64,000 nt of DNA from Paenibacillus montanisoli (GCF_003268025.1 NZ_QLUW01000001.1:1488001-1552000), one strand, 5' to 3'. Positions 44,873 through 54,754 are shown, counted from the first letter of the stretch. Numbers and translations: made by a program. The notes: a model not told the origin generated them from the letters alone.

Positions 44873-45670
44873 ATGAGCGAGAGGAAATTGCGGCTTGCGA
44901 TCGTGCAAATGCACGTCGATGCGGGGAACCCCGATGTAAACTATGCGCGGCTGCGGCAAAAACTGAACGAGGCCGTTCAAACGGCGGAGAAGCCGGATCT
45001 GATCATGCTTCCGGAAATGTGGAACACCGGCTATGCGCTGGAGCAAATCGATCAAATCGCGGATTTCGAAGGCGAGCGGACGAAGGCTCTGCTTTCCGAA
45101 TTTGCGCGCAGCCATCAGGTTCAAATCATTGGCGGCTCAATTGCCGAGAAGCGCGAGGGCGGGGTATACAACACGATCTATGCGTTTGACGCAAACGGGG
45201 ACGTTATGGCGGATTATTCCAAAATCCATTTATTCCGTCTTATGGACGAAGAGAAGCATCTGCAAGCGGGAGACAAGCTTGGACGGCTGGAGGTTGCGGG
45301 CGCGGAGGCAGGCATGATGATCTGCTACGATATCCGGTTCCCGGAGCTTGCCCGCAAGCTGGCGCTCGGCGGAGCAAAAGCGTTGTTCGTGCCGGCGCAA
45401 TGGCCGAATCCAAGACTGCATCATTGGCGGACGCTGCTCATGGCGCGAGCCATCGAGAACCAAATGTTCGTCATCGCTTGCAACCGCTGCGGCGCGAGCG
45501 GCACCAGCACTTTCTTCGGCCATTCCTTGGTGATCGATCCATGGGGCGAGATCATCGCGGAAGCGGGAGAAGAGGAAGTTATCGTGCGAGCGGAAATCGA
45601 TCTGGACATGGTGGATGCCGTCCGCGCCAAAATTCCGGTATTCGAAGACCGCAGACCGTCACTTTATTAA
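44873..45670 (+). CDS. mtnU: Carbon-nitrogen hydrolase, probable omega-amidase MtnU
   Basis: 265 residues of the nitrilase superfamily. Catalytic triad: Glu in MLPEMWN, Lys in YSKIHLF, Cys in MMICYDIRFPE. This group hydrolyses omega-amides such as alpha-ketoglutaramate and alpha-ketosuccinamate, the by-products when glutamine donates nitrogen to KMTB in methionine salvage. The mtn neighbours support that assignment. AGGAGG lies nine bases before the ATG. Its last 12 bases overlap the end of the convergent LysR gene, with no terminator between. Confidence 0.8.
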   Translation: MSERKLRLAIVQMHVDAGNPDVNYARLRQKLNEAVQTAEKPDLIMLPEMWNTGYALEQIDQIADFEGERTKALLSEFARSHQVQIIGGSIAEKREGGVYNTIYAFDANGDVMADYSKIHLFRLMDEEKHLQAGDKLGRLEVAGAEAGMMICYDIRFPELARKLALGGAKALFVPAQWPNPRLHHWRTLLMARAIENQMFVIACNRCGASGTSTFFGHSLVIDPWGEIIAEAGEEEVIVRAEIDLDMVDAVRAKIPVFEDRRPSLY

Positions 45671-46549
45671 CGTCGATTTCATCGTATCAATGAATGCCTC
45701 AGCCGCTCTCGAGAGATAGCGGCCTTTGCGGCTTGCAATGACGAGCGTCCTGATCGGTGAAGGGGCGGCGATCGGCAAGTAAACCGGCGTTCTCTCGTCG
45801 GTTTTATCACGCATCAGCATTTTCGGGACGAACGTAATGCCCATCCCTGCCGCGACAAGCGATTGGACGGTTTCGATGTTGACGCTTTCGAAGACGATCC
45901 GGGGCTCGAAGCCGGCCTTTTCGCAAATTTCCATGACATTCTGACGGAAACCTTGCCCTTTTTTCAATACAATGAACGGTTCTGAGCGAAGCCGTTCGAT
46001 ACGGACGGGATCCTTAATTTTAACCAACGGGTGATCGGGCGGAACCGCGAGCATAATATCCTCTTCTATTATCGGAACCCATTCGAGCGACGGCTCGAAG
46101 AGCGGAAGCGCCAGCAGGCTGAGATCGGTCTGGCCGCTTGCCGTGAGCTGTTCCAGCTTGGACGGCGTATCCTCGACGAGGACAACTTCGATCGACGGAT
46201 ATTGTTTATTGAAGATGGGAAGCACGATCGGAAGAACGTGAGAACCGGTAATCGACAAACTGCCGACGACGAGCTTTCCTTTGCGCATGTTGGCGAGGTC
46301 GTCGAGCTCTTGCTTCAACTGCTCGATGTTGTCTAATATATTTTGCGCCTTGTCGACGAAAACGGCACCCGCATGCGTGAGCTCGACGGAGTTCGTCGTG
46401 CGGCGAAACAGCAGCACGCCGATTTCCTTCTCCAGCTTGGAGAGCTGCTGGCTAAGCGAGGGCTGGGCGATGTGCAGCTTCTCGGCGGCTTTGGAGAAAT
46501 TTTTCTCTTTTGCGATTTGAATGACATATTGCAACTGGCGAAATTCCAT
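45659..46549 (-). CDS. LysR-family transcriptional regulator
   Basis: 296 residues. Helix-turn-helix MEFRQLQYVIQIAKEKNFSK followed by AAEKLHIAQPSLSQQLSKLE; a C-terminal periplasmic-binding-like effector domain from about residue 90 (VVGSLSITGSHVLPIVLPIF). ATG 46549 is the family start; an open frame reaches 12 codons further up. It is divergent from leuC, with a palindrome between them, and so is probably a regulator of leuCD; the effector is unknown. Confidence 0.9.
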   Translation of the reverse strand: MEFRQLQYVIQIAKEKNFSKAAEKLHIAQPSLSQQLSKLEKEIGVLLFRRTTNSVELTHAGAVFVDKAQNILDNIEQLKQELDDLANMRKGKLVVGSLSITGSHVLPIVLPIFNKQYPSIEVVLVEDTPSKLEQLTASGQTDLSLLALPLFEPSLEWVPIIEEDIMLAVPPDHPLVKIKDPVRIERLRSEPFIVLKKGQGFRQNVMEICEKAGFEPRIVFESVNIETVQSLVAAGMGITFVPKMLMRDKTDERTPVYLPIAAPSPIRTLVIASRKGRYLSRAAEAFIDTMKSTLIK

Positions 46550-46615
46550 AGACCACCACTCCGCAACCTGATTTTGGCAAAACATACCGTCATAGGCCGT
46601 ACCTATTGCTGTTAT

Positions 46616-46657
46616 AGATATTATATCTTAGATCAATGAAGAAAGAAATGATATGAT
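46616..46657 (+). promoter_or_regulatory. LysR operator candidate and leuC promoter
   Basis: AGATATTATATCT (46616-46628) is a perfect 13-bp palindrome of LysR-box style. Downstream, a good -10 TATGAT (46652-46657) has only a poor -35 TTAGAT (46628-46633, 18 bp), the combination expected of an activator-dependent promoter. Confidence 0.55.
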
Positions 46658-46723
46658 GGCTTCATTGAAATATTGCTACGCGCAAACGAACTTATCGCAA
46701 ATGAACTTATGAGGTGAATACAA

Positions 46724-48145
46724 ATGACGAAAAGAACGATGTTTGAGAAAATTTGGGATAATCACGTCATTCATTCTGAAGAAGGCAAACCGAGCGTTAT
46801 CTATATTGATTTGCAGCTTGTGCATGAAGTAACATCTCCGCAAGCGTTCGAAGGTCTTCGCATGACGGGCCGTAAAGTGCGCCGTCCGGATCTGACGTTC
46901 GCGACGATGGATCACAACGTGCCTACGAAAGACCGTTTCAACATTACTGATCCAATCTCCAAACAGCAAATCGATACATTGACGCAAAACTGTAAAGACT
47001 TCGGCGTTACGCTGTTCGATCTTGACAGCATCGACCAAGGCGTCGTACACGTTATGGGCCCAGAGCTTGGCCTGACGCACCCTGGCAAAACGATCGTGTG
47101 CGGCGACAGCCATACGTCCACGCACGGCGCTTTCGGCGCGCTTGCTTTCGGTATCGGTACTTCCGAGGTTGAGCACGTCCTCGCAACTCAATGCTTGCAG
47201 CAGTCCAAAGCGAAGACAATGGAAATCCGCTTCATCGGCTCCCGTAAGCCGGGCGTTACGGCGAAAGACATGATTCTTGGCGTTATCGCCAAGTATGGCA
47301 CGGACTTCGGTACCGGCTACGTTATGGAATTCTCGGGCGAAGCGATCCGCAGCCTGTCGATGGAAGAGCGCATGACAGTATGTAACATGTCCATCGAAGC
47401 CGGCGCTCGCGCTGGTTTGATCGCACCGGACGAAACGACGTTCAATTACCTGCGCGGCCGTGAGTATGCCCCGCAAGGCGAGGCATTCGACCGTGCGGTT
47501 GCGGCTTGGAAAGAGCTTGCATCGGACGAAGGCGCTCAATTCGATACCGTTATCGAATTCGACGTTGACGCGTTGATCCCGCAAGTCACTTGGGGCACAA
47601 GCCCAGGCATGGGTACGGACATCACGAAGCACGTTCCGGTACCGGCTGAACTCCCGACGGAGAACGAACGTAAAGCTGCCGAGAAGGCGCTTGAATATAT
47701 GGGTCTGACTCCAGGTACGCCGATGAGCGAGATCGAAATCGATTATGTCTTTATCGGTTCCTGCACAAACGGCCGTATTGAAGACTTGCGCGCTGCGGCA
47801 GAAATTGCCAAAGGCTACAAAGTAAGCGATCGGGTAACGGCAATCGTCGTTCCGGGTTCCGGACGCGTTAAGCTGCAAGCGGAGAAAGAAGGCCTTGACC
47901 AGATCTTCACCGAAGCTGGCTTCGAATGGCGCGATGCAGGCTGCTCCATGTGCCTTGCGATGAACCCTGACGTCCTGCAGCCGGGCCAGCGCTGCGCATC
48001 GACGTCCAACCGTAACTTCGAAGGCCGTCAAGGCCGCGGCGGACGTACCCACTTGGTTTCCCCTGCAATGGCTGCAGCCGCTGCCATCATGGGTAAATTC
48101 ACAGACGTGCGCGATTGGAAAATCAAATCCGAAGTACTGAACTAG
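46724..48145 (+). CDS. leuC: 3-isopropylmalate dehydratase large subunit
   Basis: Leucine synthesis, isomerising 2- to 3-isopropylmalate. The 4Fe-4S cysteines are in [12 protein letters not shown] and [12 protein letters not shown]; the substrate motif [13 protein letters not shown] is present. 473 residues, family length. GAGGTGA precedes the ATG. LeuD follows after 76 bases. Confidence 0.96.
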   Translation: MTKRTMFEKIWDNHVIHSEEGKPSVIYIDLQLVHEVTSPQAFEGLRMTGRKVRRPDLTFATMDHNVPTKDRFNITDPISKQQIDTLTQNCKDFGVTLFDLDSIDQGVVHVMGPELGLTHPGKTIVCGDSHTSTHGAFGALAFGIGTSEVEHVLATQCLQQSKAKTMEIRFIGSRKPGVTAKDMILGVIAKYGTDFGTGYVMEFSGEAIRSLSMEERMTVCNMSIEAGARAGLIAPDETTFNYLRGREYAPQGEAFDRAVAAWKELASDEGAQFDTVIEFDVDALIPQVTWGTSPGMGTDITKHVPVPAELPTENERKAAEKALEYMGLTPGTPMSEIEIDYVFIGSCTNGRIEDLRAAAEIAKGYKVSDRVTAIVVPGSGRVKLQAEKEGLDQIFTEAGFEWRDAGCSMCLAMNPDVLQPGQRCASTSNRNFEGRQGRGGRTHLVSPAMAAAAAIMGKFTDVRDWKIKSEVLN

Positions 48146-48221
48146 TAACCACGCAATCGAATCGCGTAACATAACGCGATATCGGTTGCAGTAGCAAGAG
48201 AGACGAGAGGAGTAAACGACC

Positions 48222-48815
48222 ATGGAAGCTTTCAAACAACTAACGGGTCTTGTTGCCCCGGTAGACCGTGTAAACGTAGATACAGATGCAATTATCCCGA
48301 AACAATTTCTTAAGCGGATCGAGCGCAGCGGCTTTGGCCAGTTCCTGTTCTTCGAATGGCGCTGGGATGAGCAAGGCAACGTTATCGAATCGTTCAGCCT
48401 GAATCAGCCGCGTTACCAAGGCTCGGAGATTCTGATCTCCCGCGCTAACTTCGGCTGCGGCTCCTCCCGCGAGCATGCGCCATGGGCGATTTTGGACTAC
48501 GGCTTCAAAGTCGTTATCGCACCGTCGTTCGCGGATATTTTCTATAATAACTGCTTTAAGAACGGCATTCTTCCGATCCGCTTGAGCGAGGAGCAAGTCG
48601 AAGAGCTGTTCCAACGCACGGCGAAGACGGAAGGCTACAAGCTGAATGTCGATCTGGAGAACAAAACATTGACGGACGATGCCGGCCTGAACATTGCGTT
48701 CGAACTTGACGAGCACCGCCGCCAATTCCTGCTTCAAGGCTTGGACGACATCGGTCTGACGCTCCAGCACGAAGACAAAATCGCAGCTTACGAAGCAAGC
48801 CGCGTCGTATTTTAA
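48222..48815 (+). CDS. leuD: 3-isopropylmalate dehydratase small subunit
   Basis: 197 residues with the swivelling-domain signatures [29 protein letters not shown] and [24 protein letters not shown] precedes the ATG. Forms the dehydratase with LeuC; only leuCD are here, without leuA or leuB. Confidence 0.96.
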   Translation: MEAFKQLTGLVAPVDRVNVDTDAIIPKQFLKRIERSGFGQFLFFEWRWDEQGNVIESFSLNQPRYQGSEILISRANFGCGSSREHAPWAILDYGFKVVIAPSFADIFYNNCFKNGILPIRLSEEQVEELFQRTAKTEGYKLNVDLENKTLTDDAGLNIAFELDEHRRQFLLQGLDDIGLTLQHEDKIAAYEASRVVF

Positions 48816-48823
48816 ATCAAACA

Positions 48824-48856
48824 AGAGCCCTGGTACTTTGCTGCCGGGGCTTCTTT
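48824..48856 (+). terminator. Terminator after leuD
   Basis: GAGCCCTGGTA (48825-48835) pairs with TGCCGGGGCTTC (48842-48853) with one bulge, then TTTC. Confidence 0.7.
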
Positions 48857-48986
48857 CATAGGCAAGATGTACGGGTACTATCCTCTAGGTAACTAACTAA
48901 TCATCGTTTCAGTTCTTTCCCGATCGTACGGGCAGTAGCTATACTGGGGGAGGAAGTTATGAAGCTGATAAAGGAGAGCGGATGGA

Positions 48987-49793
48987 ATGAACATCTTAAT
49001 CACCGGTGCATCGGGAAGCGTAGGGACAGGGGCGGCGGAGGCGCTTGCCGGCCAGCATCAGCTGCGGTTAGCAGATGCGAAGCCAATCAAAACGTCGCTG
49101 CCGTTCTATCTGTCCGACGCGAGAATGACAGGCTCATTGGATCAAGCGGCCGAAGGCGTGGACGTTATCATCCATACTCCTGCGTATCATGGCATTCATA
49201 TGGGGAAGCATTCCGAGCAGGAGTTCTACGACTTGAACGTAACAGGTACGTTTAATATGTTTCAAACCGCCGTCCGCAATAAGGTGCGAAGAGTGGTTTG
49301 GCTGTCGAGCATGTCGTTCTTCGGGTCGGATTTTTATGCGTATACGAAAAAGCTGGGCGAGCAGCTGTGCACGTTTTATCATGAACAGCACGGCATTGAA
49401 GTGATTATGCTGCGCCCGTCCGACTTTACGCCATTCCGTGACCAGCTTCATTATGGTGAAAGGCTGCTGCATGGCGGCGTTGATCGCCGGGATGTTATTC
49501 AAGCCGTAGTCGCCGCGGTTCACGCTCCGGTTTCTTTCGGGGCCTATCATATCGTCCGCCATGATCCGTTCACGGAGAACGATGTCGAGGCTTACGCCGC
49601 TTCTCCGATCGATGCATGGGAGAAAGCGTATCCCGGAGCGAAAGCCGTCATTCAGAAGCACCGCTTCCAGCTGCCGAAGCAAATTCAAGCGACGGACCTC
49701 ACGGCGGAACGCACCGAGCTTGGCTATACTCCGCGGCATCATTTCGGAACATTTCTTGCAGAGCTGGAGCTGGCCAATAAGCAAAATGAATAG
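48987..49793 (+). CDS. NAD-dependent epimerase/dehydratase (extended SDR)
   Basis: 268 residues. Rossmann motif TGASGSVGTGAAEAL at the start, catalytic YAYTKKLGEQL (Tyr-x-x-x-Lys) and WLSSMSFFGS before it. Substrate unknown; it resembles sugar-nucleotide epimerases but lacks the typical substrate loops. GGATGGA precedes the ATG. Upstream, TATACT (48932-48937) is a possible -10, and CCCGATCGTACGGG is an imperfect palindrome just before it. Confidence 0.8.
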   Translation: MNILITGASGSVGTGAAEALAGQHQLRLADAKPIKTSLPFYLSDARMTGSLDQAAEGVDVIIHTPAYHGIHMGKHSEQEFYDLNVTGTFNMFQTAVRNKVRRVVWLSSMSFFGSDFYAYTKKLGEQLCTFYHEQHGIEVIMLRPSDFTPFRDQLHYGERLLHGGVDRRDVIQAVVAAVHAPVSFGAYHIVRHDPFTENDVEAYAASPIDAWEKAYPGAKAVIQKHRFQLPKQIQATDLTAERTELGYTPRHHFGTFLAELELANKQNE

Positions 49794-49808
49794 ATAACGA
49801 TTCATTCA

Positions 49809-49842
49809 GGCAGTCGGAACCTTGCGTTCCGGCTGCTTTTTT
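49809..49842 (+). terminator. Terminator after the SDR gene
   Basis: GCAGTCGGAAC (49810-49820) pairs with GTTCCGGCTGC (49825-49835), one G-T, then six T. Confidence 0.85.
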
Positions 49843-49966
49843 GCATGTTCGAAAAAGTTACATTTTTCCTCTTTACGCAACTTTTTCTGACAAACTGCGT
49901 CTAATATTCGTCTGGGCGTGGTCTCTGTTTACCGGTTCCATGACGAAAAACAGAAACACGAGGTGA

Positions 49967-51382
49967 ATGATGAAGAAGTTTGTATCCGCTGTAATGCTGT
50001 TGTCGCTACTCATCTCTATGTTCCCTAGCATCGTGGGAGCAGCGGTAGCCCCAAAACTTTATCTCAACGGAACTTTGCTCCAAAGCGCGGCAGAGCCGAG
50101 GATCGTTGGATCATCGACGCTCGTTCCGATCCGTACGGTAACGGAAGGGCTTGGCTTTGACGTCGCTTGGGAGAAGCCGCATGTCACGATTTCGAACGGC
50201 GAAACGAATATGGTGCTGACTATCGGCAATAAAAACGCCGTTGTCAACGACCGTGTTGTTCCCCTTGACGCACCTGCTATCATCACGTCGGGCTCCACGA
50301 TGGTGCCGCTTCGATTTGTCAGCGAACAGTTTGGTGTAAGTGTATATTGGGACAAGACAACGCGGTCCGTCTACCTTAATAAGCCAATCCCTGATGCGCC
50401 TCCGGCAGAAACGCCGGATTCCGGAAACGGCGGGGAGTCGCCGGCAATTAGCTCTGCAAGTCTCAACTCTATCGAGTATAATGGACTTGGCAGTATCTAC
50501 CTTTCCTTTGAAGGCGATTTCAAAGATTTGAAAACCGAAGTGCTTCACAATCCGGAGCGGGTCGTCATCGATCTTCCGTATATGAAGTTCAATGCCGAAT
50601 CGTTCACGCCTGGCTTTACGGACGCAAACAGCGCGGCTAAGCTGGGAGAAATTATGATCGATTCGCATCCGACGCTGAAAAAAATCAGGTATTCCTATTA
50701 CTCGGACAAGCCTGATACAGTAAGAGTTGTGCTAGATTTGCTCGCTCCTACCAATGTTCAAACCGCGAAGGAAGACCAGTCGATCCGCATCGACGTCCTG
50801 GAACAAACCGGGCCGGCGCCTGTCGTGCCGCCGCCTCAACCTAAGGTATACAAGGTCGTGCTGGACGCCGGTCATGGCGGGAAAGATCCGGGCGCGCTCG
50901 CCGTGAACGGACGCAGGGAGAAGGAATACAATTTGGCGATCACGTTGAAAGTGAAGGCGCTGCTCGATAATGAGCCGCGAATCAAAGCTTACCTCACTCG
51001 CAGCGACGACACGTTCGTCGAGCTGGACGACCGTGTGGCATTCGCCAACAATCTTGGCGCCGACCTGTTCCTGTCTTTCCATGCGAACAAAGCGACAAGT
51101 GCAACGGTTTCCGGAGCAGAGACGTATTACTATCGCGGGGACAGCATCGCCTTCGCGAATGTCATCCACAAGCATTTGATTGCCGGGACAGGCTTCAGGG
51201 ACCGCGGCGTGAGACAAGCCGATTTCAGGGTCATCAAGTATACGACGATGCCAGCCGTATTGCTTGAAGCCGGTTATCTCTCCAACAGCGGAGACACCGC
51301 CACTTTGTTCAGCGCTGCCAAGCAGAGCAAGATCGCGGCGGAAATTGTTGCCGGAATCAAAGCCTATCTAAAACTAAGCTAG
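49967..51382 (+). CDS. N-acetylmuramoyl-L-alanine amidase with copper-amine-oxidase-N and AMIN domains
   Basis: 471 residues. Signal peptide (about 1-26, cleaved after VGAA or similar), then a copper amine oxidase N-terminal-type domain (about 28-140: LYLNGTLLQ, STLVPIRTV, VPLRFVSEQFGV), a Pro/Ser linker, an AMIN wall-targeting domain (about 165-275) and an Amidase_3 catalytic domain (about 290-470) with the zinc ligands in LDAGHGGKDPGA, the Glu in REKEYNLA, FLSFHANKA and LEAGYLSN. It cleaves the amide between MurNAc and the stem peptide. AGGTGA precedes paired ATGs at 49967 and 49970. First gene of an envelope operon with the GerMN lipoprotein and S-layer-type protein. Confidence 0.93.
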   Translation: MMKKFVSAVMLLSLLISMFPSIVGAAVAPKLYLNGTLLQSAAEPRIVGSSTLVPIRTVTEGLGFDVAWEKPHVTISNGETNMVLTIGNKNAVVNDRVVPLDAPAIITSGSTMVPLRFVSEQFGVSVYWDKTTRSVYLNKPIPDAPPAETPDSGNGGESPAISSASLNSIEYNGLGSIYLSFEGDFKDLKTEVLHNPERVVIDLPYMKFNAESFTPGFTDANSAAKLGEIMIDSHPTLKKIRYSYYSDKPDTVRVVLDLLAPTNVQTAKEDQSIRIDVLEQTGPAPVVPPPQPKVYKVVLDAGHGGKDPGALAVNGRREKEYNLAITLKVKALLDNEPRIKAYLTRSDDTFVELDDRVAFANNLGADLFLSFHANKATSATVSGAETYYYRGDSIAFANVIHKHLIAGTGFRDRGVRQADFRVIKYTTMPAVLLEAGYLSNSGDTATLFSAAKQSKIAAEIVAGIKAYLKLS

Positions 51383-51392
51383 GAGAATGCCG

Positions 51393-52001
51393 ATGAAACG
51401 TCATATGACTACCAGTGTATTGTCGATCATGGTTGCGGCCGCCCTTATCGTTCCTCTAAGTGCTTGCGGAGTCAAGGAGCAAAGTCAGCAGGAGCAGCAG
51501 GTTCAAGCCGGCGGCAATGTCCCGGCGAATGAGCAGAACAGCGGAGTCACGGAGCCTGCCGAACCGGCTGCCAATACGGATGCGCCGGCTGAGGCGGAGG
51601 TTCCTATGCCGACCAAGGAGCAGATTTCCGTGTTTTACACCGATGACGACATGATGGAGCTGCATGAGCAGAAGTCGGACATTGAATACGAAGACGTGGA
51701 ACAGAAGCTTAAAGCCGTGTTTGCGGCCGTGCAAAAGGATGGCGCTAACGGCGAGACTTCCTTGTGGAAGAGCGCCGAGCTATTAAGCGCGAAGCTGGAA
51801 GGTACGGCGGTTACGCTAGACCTCCACTTGCCAGATGAAGCAAGGCTGGGCGCGCCTGGAGAAGCACTTGCCATCGAGTCGCTTACCCGCGCGTTTTTCC
51901 AGCTTCAAGACGTAACGTCAATCGATCTGCTGGTTGACGGAGAAGCAGTAGAAAGTTTAATGGGCCATGAATCGCTTGATCATCCCATTAACAAACCTTA
52001 A
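51393..52001 (+). CDS. GerMN-domain lipoprotein
   Basis: 202 residues. Lipobox LSACG after a hydrophobic signal (cysteine near residue 25), a disordered Gln/Ala/Pro/Glu stretch to about 70, then a GerMN domain (about 75-200: ISVFYTDDDMMELHEQ, LTRAFFQLQDVTSIDLLVDG). GerM in B. subtilis works in the sporulation envelope between mother cell and forespore. AGGAG lies seven bases ahead of ATG 51393, which is preferred over ATG 51387. Ten bases after the amidase. Confidence 0.88.
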   Translation: MKRHMTTSVLSIMVAAALIVPLSACGVKEQSQQEQQVQAGGNVPANEQNSGVTEPAEPAANTDAPAEAEVPMPTKEQISVFYTDDDMMELHEQKSDIEYEDVEQKLKAVFAAVQKDGANGETSLWKSAELLSAKLEGTAVTLDLHLPDEARLGAPGEALAIESLTRAFFQLQDVTSIDLLVDGEAVESLMGHESLDHPINKP

Positions 52002-52018
52002 GGAGGAACTCGCACATT

Positions 52019-54736
52019 ATGCCGCAGCAGAAGAAATGGGTTAAAGTGGTTTCATCCATGTTAGTATTTTCCGTACTGACAGGATATTCAGCGGCTGGCG
52101 GTTCCTTGGCGCATGCCGATTCGGCGGTAACGTCTCGTTTCAGCGACGTGCCTGCCGGACATTGGGCGGAGAAGCATATCGCGAAGCTGGCCATGCAGGG
52201 CATTATTAAAGGGAACAACGGTGCCTTCAAGCCATCGGATAACGTGTCCCAACAAGAAGCGGTAGCGCTCGCGATCCGGTTTATCGGGAAAGAGCAGGCG
52301 GTTCGGGTGGACGATGCGATCGTTTTCCCGGATTCGTTTGAAGTCAGCAATTATTTCAAGCCTTACATCATCCTTGCGTTCCAGGAAGGCCTGCTTGACC
52401 GGCAGGAGGAATTCGAGCTTGCGGAAGCGGACCAAGGCTCGGCTTGGGGAACGAAGAAAGCTTCGCGCGAATGGATTACGAAGCTGATGATTAAAGCGAT
52501 CGGCAAGCAGAAGGAAGCGGAGGCGCTTGCGAACGACGCGGTCAGCTTCTCCGATGGCAGCAAGGTCGGTGCAGATTATAAAGGCTATGTGAATGCGGCC
52601 GTGTCCCTGCAGCTGATCAAAGGAGTATCGGCCGACCGGTTCGACCCGAAAGGCTTGATTACCCGCGCGGCGATCGCCACGATGTTCAGCAGGGCGGAAA
52701 TCCAATTCCCCGTAAGCTACAACGGGCAGTTGACGGGCATTATTACGAGCGCCGATGAAGCATCGCTGCATCTCTATCAAGGCGACAAAGAATCGACGCT
52801 GACGCTTTCTCCGGATACATACGTCTACCGCTTCGATTCCGAGAAGCCTTCGCGAGTGTCCGAACTTACGCCGAACACGAAGCTTCTGGTCATTGCAAGC
52901 GGAACTAAAGCGCTCTATGTGGAGCAGCTCGATGCGAAAGAACAGGTCGAACAGCTGAGCGGTACCGTTGAACGGGTTGTGGCAAACGACAGCAAGGTAT
53001 GGGTTTGGATCGGCGACGAGCCGGTAGCGATCCCATACAACAATAAGACAGTCGTCACGGACGGCTCGGGATCGGTTATAACGCCTGGCGCGCTTGCGGT
53101 AGACAGCGAAGTGGAAATTACGCGTGATACATACAGAACGAAGCCTCTGGCTATTTCCATCAAAGTAAAGTCAGCGCCGGTCAACAAGAACGGCCAAGGA
53201 ACGGTAAGCTCGCTGCAGCTTAACCCGGCTTCCGTAACGGTGAAGGACAGCGTTACGGGAAATGAATCCAAATTCAATGTTTCGCCTCAAGCGGATGTCA
53301 TTTGGCAGGGGCAGTTATTGGACGGCGGCTTATCTCAACTTCGCGTAGGCGATGTCGTTTCGTACGAAGTGAAGAACTCGGTCGTGACCAAGATAACGAT
53401 TACGCAGACGTCGGCGAAGCTCGTACGGGGCGAGTTCTATTCCGCTAGCAGCGACGGCAAAACGATTCAGTACCTGAAGAACGCCGGATCGGCGCAAAGC
53501 GCCTTGGAGGCCAAATTCGTCGCGGCGAACGCCGAAGTCACGATTGACGGCATGATCGGCACGACGCTGGCGGATCTCGTAAAAGGCGACATCATGGATA
53601 TTACGCTGAACGAGAAGGATCAAGTAGCGGCTATCAAGGTGGTAAACCGAAAGGTAGAGCTGCTGGCAGGCGCTACAGTACTCAGCTACGATAGCGAATT
53701 GAAAGCTTTATTTCTTAAGAAAGCGTCAGGCGAGCTCGTGTCGGTGTTCCTGACCGACAAGACGAAATTCGATATGAACGGCACTTCCATTACGCTCGGC
53801 GCGGCTACGCCGATGCTCACAAAAAATCGGAAGCTGACGATCGGCTATACGGACGATAAAGCCGTGCTCGTTCAATTCGTGTACAAGTACAGCGGAACGG
53901 TAACCGGCATTAATACGAATACGAGCCAAGTAACCATTACGCAAAGCAACGGCACCGTTGTAACGCTTCCGATGGATGTTCCAAGCGCGGTCGAAATCAA
54001 CGGCAAAACGCCGGCAGCCCTTAGCGATGTTAAAGCGGGCGACACGGTGACGGCATTGCTGAACGGCAATCAGGATAAAGTAACGAGCCTTCAAGTGCAT
54101 ACAGCCAAGCAAGTGGAGGTAACGGCAGTCGATGTGATCGGCAAACGACTGAAGCTGAAAAACAGTGACGGATCGATTGTGGATCTGAATGCTGCGCTGC
54201 TTGAGTTGACGAATGAACAAGGCGACAAACTCGCACTGTCCAGTCTGAAGGCAGGTCAATTCGGCAATCTGCACTATGTCGGATCCGGAGCCGTATCCTT
54301 CAAGCTCGTGAAAGTCACGGTAGGCCGGCTTACCGCGGTTACGCCGGATTATATTACGGTCGTTGACTATAACGGCAATGTCGTGGAATTTCCGCTTGGG
54401 TCTGCTTATTCCGTCACGAAGAACGGTCTGACGGGAAGCGCGGCAGCAGCTGCGCTGCAAGCGGGCGACCGGGTTGAAGTGAAGAAAGATGCCAAAGACC
54501 AGCTCGCGATAACGGTGATCAGCGGCATCAGCAAAAAGTTCTGGAAATACAATGCGGCGACAGGCGAGTTGTCCGTCAAACGGGCAACGCTAACGGAGCT
54601 AAACACGTACGCGGTCACTTCCGCGACGAAGATTACGCAAGCCGGTCAGCCGATTACGATCTCGCAATTGAAAGACGGCGACGCGATTCTGCTTTATTTC
54701 TATCAGAATGCGTTGGTCGAAATTGCGAAGGCTTAA
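52019..54736 (+). CDS. S-layer-homology domain protein
   Basis: 905 residues. Signal peptide to about residue 35 (ends AHADS), then three SLH repeats: FSDVPAGHWAEKHIAKLA (from about 40), YFKPYIILAFQEGLL (from about 115) and YKGYVNAAVSLQLIKGV (from about 180). These bind pyruvylated secondary wall polymer. The remaining 650 residues are repeated beta-strand modules rich in Thr, Val, Ser and Lys with recurring L-x-x-G-D-x-V turns, without a recognised enzymatic motif. It probably serves as a wall-anchored scaffold. AAGGAGG lies 12 bases before the ATG. Ends in a strong terminator. Confidence 0.9.
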   Translation: MPQQKKWVKVVSSMLVFSVLTGYSAAGGSLAHADSAVTSRFSDVPAGHWAEKHIAKLAMQGIIKGNNGAFKPSDNVSQQEAVALAIRFIGKEQAVRVDDAIVFPDSFEVSNYFKPYIILAFQEGLLDRQEEFELAEADQGSAWGTKKASREWITKLMIKAIGKQKEAEALANDAVSFSDGSKVGADYKGYVNAAVSLQLIKGVSADRFDPKGLITRAAIATMFSRAEIQFPVSYNGQLTGIITSADEASLHLYQGDKESTLTLSPDTYVYRFDSEKPSRVSELTPNTKLLVIASGTKALYVEQLDAKEQVEQLSGTVERVVANDSKVWVWIGDEPVAIPYNNKTVVTDGSGSVITPGALAVDSEVEITRDTYRTKPLAISIKVKSAPVNKNGQGTVSSLQLNPASVTVKDSVTGNESKFNVSPQADVIWQGQLLDGGLSQLRVGDVVSYEVKNSVVTKITITQTSAKLVRGEFYSASSDGKTIQYLKNAGSAQSALEAKFVAANAEVTIDGMIGTTLADLVKGDIMDITLNEKDQVAAIKVVNRKVELLAGATVLSYDSELKALFLKKASGELVSVFLTDKTKFDMNGTSITLGAATPMLTKNRKLTIGYTDDKAVLVQFVYKYSGTVTGINTNTSQVTITQSNGTVVTLPMDVPSAVEINGKTPAALSDVKAGDTVTALLNGNQDKVTSLQVHTAKQVEVTAVDVIGKRLKLKNSDGSIVDLNAALLELTNEQGDKLALSSLKAGQFGNLHYVGSGAVSFKLVKVTVGRLTAVTPDYITVVDYNGNVVEFPLGSAYSVTKNGLTGSAAAAALQAGDRVEVKKDAKDQLAITVISGISKKFWKYNAATGELSVKRATLTELNTYAVTSATKITQAGQPITISQLKDGDAILLYFYQNALVEIAKA

Positions 54737-54754
54737 CGAACGAACAACAACTTT

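Noticed and set aside
46676-48379. 567-codon open frame on the minus strand across leuC
   Set aside because: It mirrors leuC codons, has no ribosome-binding site and its Arg/His-rich product matches no family; leuC on the plus strand is certain.
48959-49255. 98-codon frame starting ATGAAGCTG just before the SDR gene
   Set aside because: It has a good-looking ribosome-binding site, but most of it is the +1 frame of the SDR gene and the product is Arg-rich without features.
49861-49966. Consensus promoter ahead of the amidase operon
   Set aside because: TAATAT near 49911 is a possible -10, but no matching -35 could be placed, so no feature is listed.
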